DNA from: Mycetohabitans sp. B8 | Lineage (GTDB): Bacteria; Pseudomonadota; Gammaproteobacteria; Burkholderiales; Burkholderiaceae | Direction of reading: 5' to 3' | Length of the DNA stretch: 64,000 nt | Assembly: GCF_021991875.1 (NCBI RefSeq) | Contig: NZ_JAHLKR010000001.1 | Span: 163,148-227,147 of the forward strand | In this document: piece by piece, positions 26,700 through 40,230 of the stretch | How the letters are laid out: each line of letters starts with the position of its first letter | Position numbering within the stretch: position 1 is the stretch's first letter | The notes under the pieces: model-generated | What the model saw: the letters and a program-made list of their open reading frames with translations, nothing else | Database searches by the model: none | Told to the model about the DNA's origin: nothing | Position numbers and translations under genes: made by a program

Positions 26700-27538
26700 G
26701 CGATGCTGACAACACCCTGGCTGAGTCGCGCGTGGTGAACCCGACAAGTCCCGCCGGCCAGCAAGCCGTGGCCAAAATCTTTTGTATCGCGAACCAGAAG
26801 GGCGGAGTTGGCAAGACCACGACGTCGGTTAACCTCGCCGCGAGCCTGGTGATGCAGGGACAGCGCGTATTGCTGATCGATCTCGATCCGCAAGGCAACG
26901 CGACGATGGGCAGTGGCGTGGACAAGGCCAATTGCGCTAACACTGTCTATGAGGTGTTGGTCGATGGCGTGGCGATCGCCGATGCCTGCACCCGCGCGCC
27001 GACATCGGGATACGACGTGTTACCGGCGAATCGTGAGCTTGCGGGCGCCGAAGTCGAACTCGTGAGCGCGCCGCAACGCGAGCGACGGCTCAAGGACGCG
27101 CTAGCCAAGGTCGCTGATGCTTACGACTTCGTGCTGATCGACTGCCCGCCGGCACTATCGTTGCTGACCCTCAATGGTTTGTGCGCAGCACATGGTGTGA
27201 TCATCCCGATGCAGTGCGAGTACTTCGCGCTCGAGGGATTGTCCGACTTGGTCAATACCATCAAGCAGATTCACGCGAACCTGAATCGCGAGTTGACCGT
27301 GATCGGCCTGCTGCGGGTCATGTTCGATCCACGCATCACGCTGCAACAGCAGGTATCAGACCAATTGAAGCAGCATTTTGGCGACAAGGTATTCAATGCG
27401 GTGATACCGCGCAATGTTCGGTTGGCCGAGGCGCCCAGCTATGGGATGCCGGGTATCGTATTCGATGGCGCGTCACGGGGCGCGCAGGCATACCTGCAAT
27501 TCGGTGCGGAAATGATTGAGCGCGTGCGTGCGCTATAG
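26696..27538 (+). CDS. parA: Chromosome-partitioning ATPase ParA
   Basis: This 280-residue Walker-type ATPase (ParA/Soj) drives segregation of the ParB-parS complex over the nucleoid. The N-terminal 25 residues are a variable extension. The deviant Walker A is [17 protein letters not shown], then [15 protein letters not shown], Walker [15 protein letters not shown], and [11 protein letters not shown]. Length is typical for chromosomal ParA. The overlap with rsmG and 66-base spacing to parB indicate one operon. Two parS sites upstream show the system is complete. Confidence 0.97.
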   Translation: MSDADNTLAESRVVNPTSPAGQQAVAKIFCIANQKGGVGKTTTSVNLAASLVMQGQRVLLIDLDPQGNATMGSGVDKANCANTVYEVLVDGVAIADACTRAPTSGYDVLPANRELAGAEVELVSAPQRERRLKDALAKVADAYDFVLIDCPPALSLLTLNGLCAAHGVIIPMQCEYFALEGLSDLVNTIKQIHANLNRELTVIGLLRVMFDPRITLQQQVSDQLKQHFGDKVFNAVIPRNVRLAEAPSYGMPGIVFDGASRGAQAYLQFGAEMIERVRAL

Positions 27539-27604
27539 GGCCTGTTTGCGCAGGGACCGGTCGGGTGAAACAGGCGTCGCGGCGGAGCCGCGTCGCGAGG
27601 GACG

Positions 27605-28495
27605 ATGATGAACGCAGCAGTCAAGAAGAAGGGATTGGGTCGGGGCCTTGATGCACTGCTCGGAGGCAGTGCCGACATTACCGAGGCCGTCAAGCAGCAG
27701 GGCTCGCCGAGCGTGCTGCCGCTGGATCGGCTGCAACCTGGCAAATACCAGCCGCGCACGCGGATGGACGAAGGCGCATTACAGGAGCTCGCTGCGAGCA
27801 TCCGCGCGCAGGGGTTGATGCAGCCGATTCTGGTGCGACCGGTGGCGGCGCAGCGCTACGAGATCATTGCCGGGGAGCGGCGCTTTCGCGCGGCACGGCT
27901 CGCCGGCCTCGACGAGGTGCCGGTGCTAGTCAAGCAGGTCGCGGACGAAGCGGCGGCCGCGATGGCGCTGATTGAAAATATCCAGCGCGAGGATCTGAAC
28001 CCGCTCGAAGAGGCGCAGGGCATCCAGCGGCTGCTCGACGAATTCAAGTTCACGCACGAGCAAGCGGCCGAATCGCTCGGACGCTCACGTAGCGCGGTGT
28101 CGAACCTGCTGCGACTGCTCAATCTGGCACAGCCGGTTCAGACCATGCTGCTGGCGGGCGATCTCGACATGGGACATGCTCGGGCACTATTGGCAGTAGA
28201 TAGTGCGATCCAAATCACGTTGGCGAACCAGGTGGTCAACCGCCGATTGTCGGTCCGTGAAACGGAGAAGCTGGTTGCGGCCATTGCCAAGGAGACACCG
28301 CCATCGGCCAAACGGGCGAGCCAAGAGCGCAGCCGTGACATCATGCGGCTCGAAGAGGAGGTGTCCGATCTGGTCGCGGCCACGGTCAGGATTAAAATGG
28401 GCCGACGCGGCCGTGGGCAGCTGACGATCGACTTTGGCAGCCTCGATGCATTGGATGGCATTCTGGCTCGCTTGCGTCGCGACGCGACTGCGTGA
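27605..28495 (+). CDS. parB: Chromosome-partitioning protein ParB
   Basis: This 296-residue CTP-dependent clamp binds parS. The N-terminal ParA-interacting motif is KKKGLGRGLDALLGG. The CTPase/ParB-N domain follows (LDRLQPGKYQPRT; EIIAGERRFRAARLAG; ALIENIQREDLNP). The HTH is FTHEQAAESLGRSRSAVSNL then LRLL. A C-terminal dimerisation region ends the protein. Adjacent Met codons at 27605 and 27608 are both possible starts. It completes the gidAB-parAB cluster. Confidence 0.97.
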   Translation: MMNAAVKKKGLGRGLDALLGGSADITEAVKQQGSPSVLPLDRLQPGKYQPRTRMDEGALQELAASIRAQGLMQPILVRPVAAQRYEIIAGERRFRAARLAGLDEVPVLVKQVADEAAAAMALIENIQREDLNPLEEAQGIQRLLDEFKFTHEQAAESLGRSRSAVSNLLRLLNLAQPVQTMLLAGDLDMGHARALLAVDSAIQITLANQVVNRRLSVRETEKLVAAIAKETPPSAKRASQERSRDIMRLEEEVSDLVAATVRIKMGRRGRGQLTIDFGSLDALDGILARLRRDATA

Positions 28496-29481
28496 TGCCG
28501 CCTCATGAAGAGCCGTCGCGCTCCGTGCAACGTGAGCAAGGTGCCGGTTTCGTGCAGCCCGACACTGTGCCACGCGGCGTGGGCGTTGCATATTGTCGGA
28601 TCCGTCGCGTCATCGTGGCGGTGCGCCGCGGGTTTGCTAAGGAGCCCATACTGGCGACGCTGATCACGGCGTTCGTGCTATTGCAGTGCATTCACCCACA
28701 ACCCTGGCGCACCATGCCGGCCCGGGTCGACTGGCAAACCGTGATGACGCTGGCCGGTCTGCTGATGCTAACCAAAGCGGTCGAATATTCAGGATTTCTG
28801 ACATGGGCGTCGCATCGCCTAGTGCGTCGCATCCATAGTGAGCGTGGCCTCGCATTATGGCTCGTGCTGCTTGCCGCCGGCTTGTCGACGCTGTTCACCA
28901 ATGACGTTGCGTTATTTGTGATCGTGCCCCTGATGCTGTCGTTGCATGCGCTCGTGCCATTGCCGGGCACGCTCGAGCGGCCATTATTCTGCGCCGCCGC
29001 GGCCTTGTTCGTCTGCTTCGTGGCGCTGGCCGACGCACATCATGCCGGGATCGGACTGGCGTTGGTGGCACTGAGCTTGGGTGCGTGGCGGCGCGACATC
29101 GTGATGCGCATCGACTGGCTGTTGCTGCTGATCTTCGTGCTGATGTTCGTTGTGCTGCGCAGTGCCGCGTCGCTGCCGATCGTGCACCGGCTACTGGCGG
29201 GCGCTGATCTCGCGCGGCCTGGGCCGGCTTACTTTGCCGGCGCACTGGTGTCACAGTTCATCAGCAATGTGCCAGCTGCGATCATGCTCGCCGAGTTCTC
29301 GCGGGATTGGCGCGCGCTCGCATTCGGCGTCAGCGTTGGCGGCTTTGGCATCGCGATCGGTTCGCTGGCGAACCTCATTGCGATGCGCCTGGTCGGCTCG
29401 CATGGCAGCTGGTGGTGCTTTCACGCGATGTCGCTGCCGTTTTACGCGCTTGCGTTGCTGATGGGCAAAGCGTTGTTGTAA
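28495..29481 (+). CDS. Ion transporter-like membrane protein, internally shortened
   Basis: This is a 328-residue polytopic protein of the ArsB/NhaD ion-transporter superfamily: VDWQTVMTLAGLLMLTKAVE, LSTLFTNDVALFVIVPLMLS and, in the second half, LVSQFISNVPAAIMLAEFS. These are the paired TNDVAL and SNVPAA half-sites of the fold. In related proteins the first half-site is followed by a conserved stretch with a GNPQN motif; here the sequence jumps from LPGTLERPLF directly into the next helices, so that block seems lost in frame. Activity is therefore doubtful. The ATG shares a base with the parB stop (TGATG). The substrate is unknown. Confidence 0.65.
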   Translation: MPPHEEPSRSVQREQGAGFVQPDTVPRGVGVAYCRIRRVIVAVRRGFAKEPILATLITAFVLLQCIHPQPWRTMPARVDWQTVMTLAGLLMLTKAVEYSGFLTWASHRLVRRIHSERGLALWLVLLAAGLSTLFTNDVALFVIVPLMLSLHALVPLPGTLERPLFCAAAALFVCFVALADAHHAGIGLALVALSLGAWRRDIVMRIDWLLLLIFVLMFVVLRSAASLPIVHRLLAGADLARPGPAYFAGALVSQFISNVPAAIMLAEFSRDWRALAFGVSVGGFGIAIGSLANLIAMRLVGSHGSWWCFHAMSLPFYALALLMGKALL

Positions 29482-29703
29482 TACAGGCGCGCACCATGAC
29501 GCATGCCCCGTGTCAGCGTCCAGTAAGGAAAGATTTGCAGCAAAATGAAGCCGTGCCTCGCCGCGCGCCGGCCCGGATGCGCTTGGGTCGGCAGCAATAA
29601 AGCCTTGAATACGCTGCAACAATCGCTTACAATCGCCCGGATTTATCAGCTTGCCTACTCCGAAAGGCGCGCGTAAGCGTGGTGGGGCCGCAAAGGATGT
29701 GTG

Positions 29704-30243
29704 ATGACGACCGGCGTACCGGAAAACGAGCGTGATCCGGCCGTTGCGTCGGGTTCAGTGCCATCGCCTTGCAAGCCATCGAACCGGTCCGCCGCTGTGT
29801 GCCACGATGGGGACGACGAGCTGGAAGATAACGACATCGTTCCGCTCACCCGGGGCGAAGCCGAACGCATGTTCGGGCCGCAGGTGAGCCGTCCATCGCG
29901 CGTCACGCCGACGAAGGTCGTGGCGGTGCAAATGGTTGTATCCCTGGCAGCGGCGCTTGCGTGGTGGCTATTTTCAAGGTCGCCGGGTCATGCTGCGCTG
30001 TCCGCGGTGTTGGGCGGGGCGATATGCTGGGTGCCGAGTGCGTTGTTCGCGGCACGCCTGAGGAGGAAGGGCAGCACCGAGCGCATTCTTGGCTGGGTGC
30101 TGGGCGAGGCGGTCAAGATCGCGTCAACGGTCGCGATGTTTGTTGCGACCGCGATGCTGTATCGGAACGTCCACTGGCTCGCGCTGCTTGTTACCTACCT
30201 CATTGCGCTGAAAACGTACTGGCTCGCGCTGGCATGGCGCTGA
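29704..30243 (+). CDS. atpI: ATP synthase assembly protein I
   Basis: The 179-residue product has a long polar N-terminus (about 75 residues, Asp/Glu-rich) followed by four membrane helices (VVAVQMVVSLAAALAWWLF; HAALSAVLGGAICWVPSALF; ILGWVLGEAVKIASTVAMF; ALLVTYLIALKTYWLALA). AtpI helps assemble the c-ring and leads the atp operon in many proteobacteria. It is 51 bases ahead of atpB. A GTG three bases earlier is in frame and cannot be excluded. The 220 bases upstream (29482-29703) must hold the operon promoter. Confidence 0.85.
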   Translation: MTTGVPENERDPAVASGSVPSPCKPSNRSAAVCHDGDDELEDNDIVPLTRGEAERMFGPQVSRPSRVTPTKVVAVQMVVSLAAALAWWLFSRSPGHAALSAVLGGAICWVPSALFAARLRRKGSTERILGWVLGEAVKIASTVAMFVATAMLYRNVHWLALLVTYLIALKTYWLALAWR

Positions 30244-30288
30244 GCGGTGCGGTACCCGACGAAGCAGGTTTTCGATTTATTGGATTGA

Positions 30289-31143
<855 letters not shown>

Positions 31144-31192
31144 AGCGTCCCCGGCCCAACACGTTTAGATTTCCAGTTCCCAAGTCTTTTAA

Positions 31193-31474
<282 letters not shown>

Positions 31475-31595
31475 GGTTTTCGGTTACCGCGCGCCGCATG
31501 ATGCGCGGCGTATTGAAGAAACGGGCGCGAGCTTCGCTAGGTCCTGCGAACGCGCCCGCTTTCAATTCTGGCAAAGCTATCGTTAAGGAAACACC

Positions 31596-32066
31596 GTGAA
31601 TCTGAACGCAACTTTGATTGCGCAAATGGTCGTGTTCCTGATCCTCGCGTGGTTCGCGATGAAGTTCGTGTGGCCACCCCTGATCAGCGCGCTCGACGAA
31701 CGTGCGAAGAAGATCGCCGATGGACTGGCCGCCGCCGACAAGGGCAAGACGGAACTCGAGGCGGCCCACAAGCGGATCGACCAGGAATTGGCGAACGCGC
31801 GCAACGAAGGACAGCAGCGTGTCGCGGAGGCGGAAAAGCGCGCGCAACTCGTGGCCGACGAGATCAAGCGCAACGCACAGGCCGAAGCGGCGCGGATCAT
31901 CGCGCAAGCGAGGGCCGAGGCCGAACAACAAGTGGTCAAGGTTCGCGACGCATTGCGCGGCGATGTCGCCGCATTGGCCGTCAAGGGTGCTGAGCAGATC
32001 TTGAAGCGCGAAATCGACCAGAACGCGCATGTCGAACTGCTGAACCAACTGAAAGCCGAGCTCTGA
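31596..32066 (+). CDS. atpF: ATP synthase Fo subunit b
   Basis: The 156-residue peripheral-stalk subunit starts at GTG 31596 (ribosome binding site AAGGAAA). One N-terminal membrane helix ([20 protein letters not shown]) is followed by a long charged coiled coil rich in Ala, Glu, Lys and Arg. The C-terminus ([20 protein letters not shown]) contacts delta. It ends two bases before atpH. Confidence 0.95.
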   Translation: MNLNATLIAQMVVFLILAWFAMKFVWPPLISALDERAKKIADGLAAADKGKTELEAAHKRIDQELANARNEGQQRVAEAEKRAQLVADEIKRNAQAEAARIIAQARAEAEQQVVKVRDALRGDVAALAVKGAEQILKREIDQNAHVELLNQLKAEL

Positions 32067-32068
32067 TC

Positions 32069-32617
32069 ATGGCCGAACTAGCAACCATCGCCCGTCCGTA
32101 CGCCGAAGCGCTGTTTGGCGTGGCGGCGACCGATCGTGCCGCCGATTTGGCTGCCTGGTCCGCACTGGTGCAGGAGTTGGCGCAGGTTGCGCGTCTTCCT
32201 GAGGTGCTGTCGATTGTATCGAGCCCGAAGGTGGGCCGCCAGCAGGTCGTGGACCTGCTACTTGCCGCGCTGAAGTCGCCGGCAAAGGACTCGTCGGCCG
32301 CGAAGAACTTTGTGCAGATGCTGGTGGAAAACCACCGGGTTCCGTTGCTGCCCGAGATCGCTGCTCAGTTCGATGCATTAAAGAATGCACGGGAAGGTGC
32401 GGCCGATGTGACCATCGAGAGTGCGTTTGCGCTGGACGAGCAGTCGCTTGCCGATCTGGTCGCGGCGCTCGAGCGCAAGTTCCAGCGCAAGCTGAAGCCG
32501 GCGGTGAAGCTCGAGCCGGCACTGATTGGCGGCGTGCGGGTGACGGTCGGCGACGAAGTGCTCGATACCTCGGTCCGCGCGCGGCTCGCGGCGATGCAAA
32601 CGGCGTTGACCGCATAA
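32069..32617 (+). CDS. atpH: ATP synthase F1 subunit delta
   Basis: The 182-residue peripheral-stalk cap starts with the typical [14 protein letters not shown] helix and ends with the OSCP/delta signature [20 protein letters not shown]. Length is normal. It links subunit b to the alpha-beta hexamer. Confidence 0.95.
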   Translation: MAELATIARPYAEALFGVAATDRAADLAAWSALVQELAQVARLPEVLSIVSSPKVGRQQVVDLLLAALKSPAKDSSAAKNFVQMLVENHRVPLLPEIAAQFDALKNAREGAADVTIESAFALDEQSLADLVAALERKFQRKLKPAVKLEPALIGGVRVTVGDEVLDTSVRARLAAMQTALTA

Positions 32618-32683
32618 CCGAATTGCGGTCCGCCAGCGTCACGCCAACGCGACGCGCAACAGAATTGAACATCAGGAGCGATT

Positions 32684-34225
32684 ATGCAACTCAACCCCGC
32701 TGAAATCAGCGAGCTGATCAAGAGCCGGATCCAGGGACTGGAGGCCGACGCTGACGTCCGCAACCAGGGAACCGTGGTCTCCGTGACCGACGGTATCGTC
32801 CGCATCCACGGTCTGTCGGACGTGATGCAAGGCGAAATGCTGGAGTTTCCGGGCAACACGTTCGGCCTGGCGCTGAATCTGGAGCGCGACTCAGTTGGCG
32901 CGGTGATTCTCGGTGAATTCGAACACATCTCCGAAGGCGACACGGTCAAGACGACGGGCCGCATCCTCGAGGTGCCGGTCGGTCCGGAGTTGATCGGCCG
33001 CGTCGTCGACGCGCTAGGCAACCCGATTGATGGCAAAGGTCCGATCAACGCGAAGACCACTGATGCGATCGAAAAGATTGCGCCGGGCGTGATCTGGCGC
33101 AAGTCGGTGTCCGAGCCGGTGCAGACCGGCCTGAAGTCGATCGACTCGATGGTGCCGATCGGCCGTGGCCAGCGCGAGTTGATCATCGGCGATCGCCAGA
33201 CCGGTAAGACCGCCGTGGCCGTTGACGCGATCATCAACCAGAAGGGCAAGAACCTGACGTGTATCTACGTCGCGATCGGCCAGAAGGCGTCATCGATCAT
33301 GAACGTCGTGCGTAAGCTCGAAGAGCATGGCGCGATGGACTACACAATCGTCGTGGCTGCGTCGGCATCCGATTCCGCCGCGATGCAATTTATCGCGCCG
33401 TACGCTGGCTGCACGATGGGCGAATACTTCCGCGATCGCGGCCAGGACGCGCTGATCATCTATGATGACCTGACCAAGCAAGCGTGGGCGTACCGCCAGA
33501 TCTCGCTGCTACTGCGTCGTCCGCCAGGCCGCGAGGCGTATCCCGGTGACGTGTTCTATCTGCACTCGCGTCTGCTCGAGCGGGCGGCCCGCGTGTCCGA
33601 GGAATATGTCGAGAAGTTTACGAACGGCGAAGTGAAGGGCCAGAGCGGATCGCTGACCGCGCTGCCGGTGATCGAGACGCAGGCCGGTGACGTGACGGCG
33701 TTCGTGCCGACCAACGTCATCTCGATTACCGACGGCCAGATCTTCTTGGAAACCGATTTGTTCAATGCCGGTATTCGTCCCGCGATCAACGCCGGTATCT
33801 CGGTGTCGCGCGTCGGCGGCGCGGCGCAGACGAAGGTGATCAAGAAGCTGTCCGGCGGCATCCGTACCGACTTGGCGCAGTACCGCGAGCTTGCGGCGTT
33901 TGCGCAATTTGCGTCGGACCTGGACGAAGCGACCCGCAAGCAACTCGAGCGTGGCCGTCGCGTGACGGAGCTGCTCAAGCAGCCGCAGTATCAGCCGCTG
34001 CAGGTTTGGGAACTGGCGGTCGCGCTGTTCGCCGCGAACAACGGCTACCTGGACGAGCTGGAAGTGAAGGACGTGCTGCCGTTTGAAAAGGGCTTGGGCG
34101 AGTTCCTGAAGACCCGCCATGCCGCGCTGATCAAGCGTATCGAAGACAACAAGGACTTGGCGAAGGACGATGAAGCCGCGCTGCATGCGGCGATCAAGGA
34201 CTTCAAGAAGTCCGGCGCTTACTGA
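32684..34225 (+). CDS. atpA: ATP synthase F1 subunit alpha
   Basis: This 513-residue non-catalytic nucleotide-binding subunit has Walker [26 protein letters not shown], the DELSEED-equivalent C-terminal helical domain and the arginine-finger block ([17 protein letters not shown]). Length matches the family exactly. A clear ribosome binding site (AGGAGCGATT) precedes the ATG. Confidence 0.98.
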   Translation: MQLNPAEISELIKSRIQGLEADADVRNQGTVVSVTDGIVRIHGLSDVMQGEMLEFPGNTFGLALNLERDSVGAVILGEFEHISEGDTVKTTGRILEVPVGPELIGRVVDALGNPIDGKGPINAKTTDAIEKIAPGVIWRKSVSEPVQTGLKSIDSMVPIGRGQRELIIGDRQTGKTAVAVDAIINQKGKNLTCIYVAIGQKASSIMNVVRKLEEHGAMDYTIVVAASASDSAAMQFIAPYAGCTMGEYFRDRGQDALIIYDDLTKQAWAYRQISLLLRRPPGREAYPGDVFYLHSRLLERAARVSEEYVEKFTNGEVKGQSGSLTALPVIETQAGDVTAFVPTNVISITDGQIFLETDLFNAGIRPAINAGISVSRVGGAAQTKVIKKLSGGIRTDLAQYRELAAFAQFASDLDEATRKQLERGRRVTELLKQPQYQPLQVWELAVALFAANNGYLDELEVKDVLPFEKGLGEFLKTRHAALIKRIEDNKDLAKDDEAALHAAIKDFKKSGAY

Positions 34226-34304
34226 TCTCGGGAACGCGGACAGAATGCGGCCTGCATCGTGCGCCGTCACGACGGGCCGCGCCGCTTCGGACAAGGAGTA
34301 AGCA

Positions 34305-36652
<2,348 letters not shown>

Positions 36653-36757
36653 TCGGTCGGGTGTTCGTATCGGGGAGGCGTCCTCTTGTTGAGGGCGCCG
36701 GGAGAGTCAAAACTGACCGTCCTCATCCCAGCGATTCACGCTCAACCAGGAGTCGAT

Positions 36758-37183
36758 ATGGCAACCATCAAAGTAGACGTCGTCAGCGCCGAGGAAAGTA
36801 TTTTCTCGGGACACGCGAGATTCGTCGCGCTGCCGGGCGAAGCGGGTGAGTTGGGCATCCTGCCCGGCCACACGCCACTCATCACGCGTATCCGCCCGGG
36901 CTCCGTGCGTATCGAGGACGAGAATGGCGACGAGCAGTTCGTGTTCGTTGCCGGCGGCATCCTCGAAGTGCAGCCCGGCGCGGTGACGGTGCTCGCGGAT
37001 ACCGCGATCCGTGGCGCGGAACTGGACGAGGTAAAGGCCGAGCAGGCGCGCAAGCGTGCCGAAGAGGCCTTGCAGAACACTGACTCGAACCTCGAGTACG
37101 CTACGGCACAAGCCGAGCTGGCCTATGCCACTGCTCAACTCGCGGCCATCGCGCAACTGCGTCGTCGTCGCGGACAGCATTGA
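36758..37183 (+). CDS. atpC: ATP synthase F1 subunit epsilon
   Basis: The 141-residue subunit has an N-terminal beta sandwich ([36 protein letters not shown]) and a C-terminal two-helix regulatory domain ([18 protein letters not shown]). The start at 36758 is chosen because homologues begin [10 protein letters not shown]; the frame is open from 36686. It is the last gene of the atp operon and is followed by a strong terminator. Confidence 0.96.
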   Translation: MATIKVDVVSAEESIFSGHARFVALPGEAGELGILPGHTPLITRIRPGSVRIEDENGDEQFVFVAGGILEVQPGAVTVLADTAIRGAELDEVKAEQARKRAEEALQNTDSNLEYATAQAELAYATAQLAAIAQLRRRRGQH

Positions 37184-37228
37184 CCCGGACATGGCTGCGG
37201 CAAGCTCGCGGCCGCGCCAGTCTGAACG

Positions 37229-37258
37229 ACCCACATCGAACGATGTGGGTTTTTTTTT
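37229..37258 (+). terminator. Intrinsic terminator of the atp operon
   Basis: A perfect 10-bp inverted repeat (ACCCACATCG / CGATGTGGGT, 37229-37250) is followed by an uninterrupted run of T to 37258. It lies 46 bases after the atpC stop. Confidence 0.9.
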
Positions 37259-37398
37259 GTCTTCGTTTTGAGCGTTGCGGTTGCGTCCGGGTTTCAATCG
37301 ATGCGCAGTGTCATAGGCCACGGCCACAATGCGATTGAAAGCTTCCCAATACGTCAACGTCACCCTGAACGACTCAGAGGATGAAACCGGAGACGATC

Positions 37399-39126
37399 AT
37401 GACCGCTGCACTCGCCTTGCCGCCGGCGCAAATCGAGCCCAAGGACGGCTTGTCCTACGTTCGTGGCCGTACCGATGTCCCACTGTCCGGGGCGACGGTG
37501 GGCGAGTTTCTTGGGCAGACCGTGCAACGCGTCGCTGACCGTCTGGCCGTCGTGTTCCGGGAGCAGGGGGTGCGCTGGACGTGGCGCGCATTGTCTCAGG
37601 AGGTCGACGCGCTGGCTGCCGGGTTGGCGTCGCTGGGCATTGGCAACGGGGACCGGGTCGGCATTTGGTCGCCGAACCGCGTCGAATGGCTGGTTACGCA
37701 GTTTGCGACCGCGCGCATCGGCGCGATCCTCGTTAACATTAACCCCGCCTATCGGCTGGCCGAACTCGAATATGCGTTGAACAAGGTTGGCTGCCGCGCG
37801 ATTGTGGCCGCGGAGCAATTCAAGACGTCGCGGTATCTCGAGATGCTGCAGACGCTCGCACCGGAACTTGCGCAGCACGCGCCGGGGGAACTGCAAGCGG
37901 CGCGCCTGCCCGAACTGCGCCACGTGATTAGGATGGGCACCGGCCAGACGCCGGGCATGCTTCGCTACGACGATCTGGTGCAGCAAGGACGCCGCCTGGA
38001 CATGGCGCAGCTCGCCGCGATAAGCGGCACGCTTGATGCGCACGACCCGATCAACATCCAGTTCACCAGCGGCACCACCGGCAACCCGAAGGGCGCTACG
38101 CTGACCCATCGCAACATCGTGAATAATGCGCGCTTTATTGCGATGTCGATGCGACTGACCGAGCAGGACCGGTTGTGCATCCCGGTGCCGCTGTATCACT
38201 GTTTCGGCATGGTGCTTGCGGTGCTCGCCTGTGTGTCCACCGGTGCCGCGATGGTATTCCCGGCGGAAGGATTCGATCCGGCGGCCACGCTTGCTGCAGT
38301 GTCGGTCGAGCGATGCACAGCGTTGCACGGCGTGCCGACGATGTTCATTGCTGAACTCGACCACCCCGATTTCGAGCAATATGACTTGAGTCGGCTGCGC
38401 ACTGGCATCATGGCGGGCTCACCGTGCCCGATTGAAACGATGAAGCGGGTTGTCGCACGCATGCACCTGGGCGAGATCACGATTGCGTATGGGATGACCG
38501 AGACGAGCCCTGTCTCATTCCAAAGTTCGACTTCAGACCCGCTCGAAAAGCGCACCACGACGGTGGGCCGGGTCCAGCCGCACCTGGAGGCGAAGATCAT
38601 TGATGCGCTAGGCAATATCGTACCGGTCGGGCAGACCGGTGAACTTTGCACCAAAGGCTATTCGGTGATGCAAGGCTATTGGGACGACGACAAAAAGACG
38701 CGCGAGTCGATCATCGACGGCTGGATGCATACGGGCGACCTGGCGATTTTGGACGCTCAGGGGTACTGCAATATTGTAGGACGACTCAAAGACATGGTGA
38801 TCCGTGGCGGCGAGAACCTCTATCCGCGGGAGATCGAAGAATTCTTGTTTCGACATCCAAAGATACAGTCGGTGCAGGTCTTCGGGGTGCCGGACGCGCA
38901 ATATGGCGAGGCGTTGTGCGCCTGGATCGTGTTGCGGCCTGGCGAGACGGCGACCGAGCAGGACATCCGGGACTTTTGCCACGGCCAGATCGCTCACTAT
39001 AAAATCCCCAAATACGTACGATTCGTGTCGGACTTGCCGATGACGGTAACGGGCAAGGTGCAAAAATTCGTGATGCGCGCCAAGATGATCGACGAGTTGA
39101 AGCTATCGTCGGATAAGACCGCGTAG
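37399..39126 (+). CDS. Fatty-acyl-CoA synthetase / AMP-binding ligase
   Basis: This 575-residue member of the ANL superfamily activates a carboxylic acid as acyl-AMP and transfers it to CoA. The motifs are [19 protein letters not shown] (P-loop), [50 protein letters not shown] (hinge) and catalytic Lys in [13 protein letters not shown]. It resembles the FadD-like ligases of Burkholderia for medium to long chains; the exact chain length cannot be read. The start at ATG 37399 has a GGAG ribosome binding site; an ATG at 37381 is possible. It stands alone after the atp terminator. Confidence 0.92.
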   Translation: MTAALALPPAQIEPKDGLSYVRGRTDVPLSGATVGEFLGQTVQRVADRLAVVFREQGVRWTWRALSQEVDALAAGLASLGIGNGDRVGIWSPNRVEWLVTQFATARIGAILVNINPAYRLAELEYALNKVGCRAIVAAEQFKTSRYLEMLQTLAPELAQHAPGELQAARLPELRHVIRMGTGQTPGMLRYDDLVQQGRRLDMAQLAAISGTLDAHDPINIQFTSGTTGNPKGATLTHRNIVNNARFIAMSMRLTEQDRLCIPVPLYHCFGMVLAVLACVSTGAAMVFPAEGFDPAATLAAVSVERCTALHGVPTMFIAELDHPDFEQYDLSRLRTGIMAGSPCPIETMKRVVARMHLGEITIAYGMTETSPVSFQSSTSDPLEKRTTTVGRVQPHLEAKIIDALGNIVPVGQTGELCTKGYSVMQGYWDDDKKTRESIIDGWMHTGDLAILDAQGYCNIVGRLKDMVIRGGENLYPREIEEFLFRHPKIQSVQVFGVPDAQYGEALCAWIVLRPGETATEQDIRDFCHGQIAHYKIPKYVRFVSDLPMTVTGKVQKFVMRAKMIDELKLSSDKTA

Positions 39127-39144
39127 GCAGCCAGCGCGGGCAAA

Positions 39145-39324
39145 AAAGTTCTTCGTAGGAAACCGTGGAGCGATTTTTGCCGATTGCGTAACCTGACGGC
39201 TGAATTTAAAGACGTCGGGGGAATCAACATCATCAAACTCATCAAGCGTCGAGCCTACGGGTACCGCGACGAAGCGTATGTCTTCCTCAATATCCGCGCC
39301 GCGTTCTTCAAAAATATTCGATGA
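39145..39324 (+). pseudogene. C-terminal remnant of an ISL3-type (DDE) transposase
   Basis: About 60 codons, open from just after the acyl-CoA ligase stop, end in GINIIKLIKRRAYGYRDEAY then VFLNIRAAFF and a stop, the typical C-terminus of ISL3/IS204-group transposases (GxNNxIKxxKRxAYGYRDxxYFFLKIRAAF). The catalytic core is missing and no inverted repeats are recognised, so this is a scar of an old insertion. Confidence 0.7.
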
Positions 39325-39334
39325 ACCAAAAAAA

Positions 39335-39560
39335 AGCGGGCTCGAAGCCCGCTAAAAACCACACGCTACGGGGTTAGCGCGAGGAGACCATGGGTGGCAC
39401 TGCGTTACCGCGTCCGACGCAATTCCAACAAGGATGCCCCTCTGTAAGAGGGCTTCGGCAGTGCCGACCGATCTTCACGCGTCGCATCCGCTCATACGAC
39501 ACTTCAGACCACATCCGTGTTGGAACCCGCTGGAAGCATTCTGGGCGAAACCCGCAATAC
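39335..39560 (-). ncRNA. Candidate structured non-coding RNA with intrinsic terminator
   Basis: On the minus strand this region is a series of stable hairpins. In order they are: GTCGTAT/ATGCGAC (39481-39500); an 8-bp stem GGCACTGC/GCAGTGCC (39396-39403 with 39458-39465) enclosing CCCTCT/AGAGGG (39438-39452); CGCTA/TAGCG (39364-39379); and a terminator stem AGCGGGCT/AGCCCGCT (39335-39353) followed by an eight-base U-tract. No protein family is recognised in the 96-codon frame on this strand. The 5' end is unknown; it may lie anywhere between 39510 and about 39650. It could be a 6S-like or other regulatory RNA. Confidence 0.5.
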
Positions 39561-39783
39561 GTAGGGTAACAAAGTGTTTCAGGTTGTAACGTCCTTGCGA
39601 TTGTCGTTTGCAAGTAGGTTATTTTATTAACCTTCGCCTTTTGGTAAAAAAATTTCTGCAACATTGACTCGATGCGGTATGCGGCTGTCGCCGCGCGCGT
39701 GCGTTGCGGCCCTGCGTTACGTTCATTCGCGTTTTTTTACAAGCACCGCGTGATGAGCATCGATCCGGCGTATGCAGCGCCGA

Positions 39784-40105
39784 CTACGTCAGCTTGTGGT
39801 CGATCACGGCCTGGTGCTCGTCCGTGTCGCGTGCCAGTCGCAGCCACTGTCGACATATTGCTGCCAGGCTACGTCGTCGTGTGGCAGTGGGTAAGCTTTC
39901 TCTTCGTACTGAAACGGCTTGTCGGGGTGGGCTGAGCACAGGCCGGGGACAGCTTTTGCTGGAGCAGCGCTCCGAGGCGTCGGTCACCATCATGTCGGCG
40001 TGGCCGGCGGCAATTTGCAGGAAGATCGTTACGTTGTCCGGATACACAATCAACTTAGCGAGAGGGAAGAACTGCTTGGCAACCGCTCATTGCTGCGGCC
40101 TGGGT
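39784..40105 (-). pseudogene. Remnant of a periplasmic cyclohexadienyl dehydratase (PheC-like, SBP fold)
   Basis: Three frames in succession carry family blocks: AVAKQFFPLAKLIVYPDNVT then IFLQIAAGHADMMVTDASE; next GLCSAHPDKPFQYEEKAYPL then PHDDVAWQQYV; next QWLRLARDTDEHQAVIDHKL then T and a stop. Together these are the C-terminal half of a substrate-binding-fold dehydratase (DVMVTDA-E, HP-KPF-Y-EKAYLLPRGD, YVDQWL-LA). At least two frameshifts interrupt it, and the N-terminal half is absent. Intact enzymes convert prephenate or arogenate to phenylpyruvate or phenylalanine. Confidence 0.7.
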
Positions 40106-40230
40106 GACGATGACCCAAACACCCAAACACCGGGACCCGTGCCTCATGGACTAGCCGGTGTCCATGGCCCGAATCGCCGATGCGCGGCGCGCGTCCGTTA
40201 AAATGATGTTTTTATCGGGCAGATCGCACC

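Noticed and set aside
40108..40140. Short tandem repeat CCCAAACA as a possible CRISPR or regulatory array
   Set aside because: Only two copies of a 9-base unit; no spacers. No CRISPR array was seen anywhere in the window.
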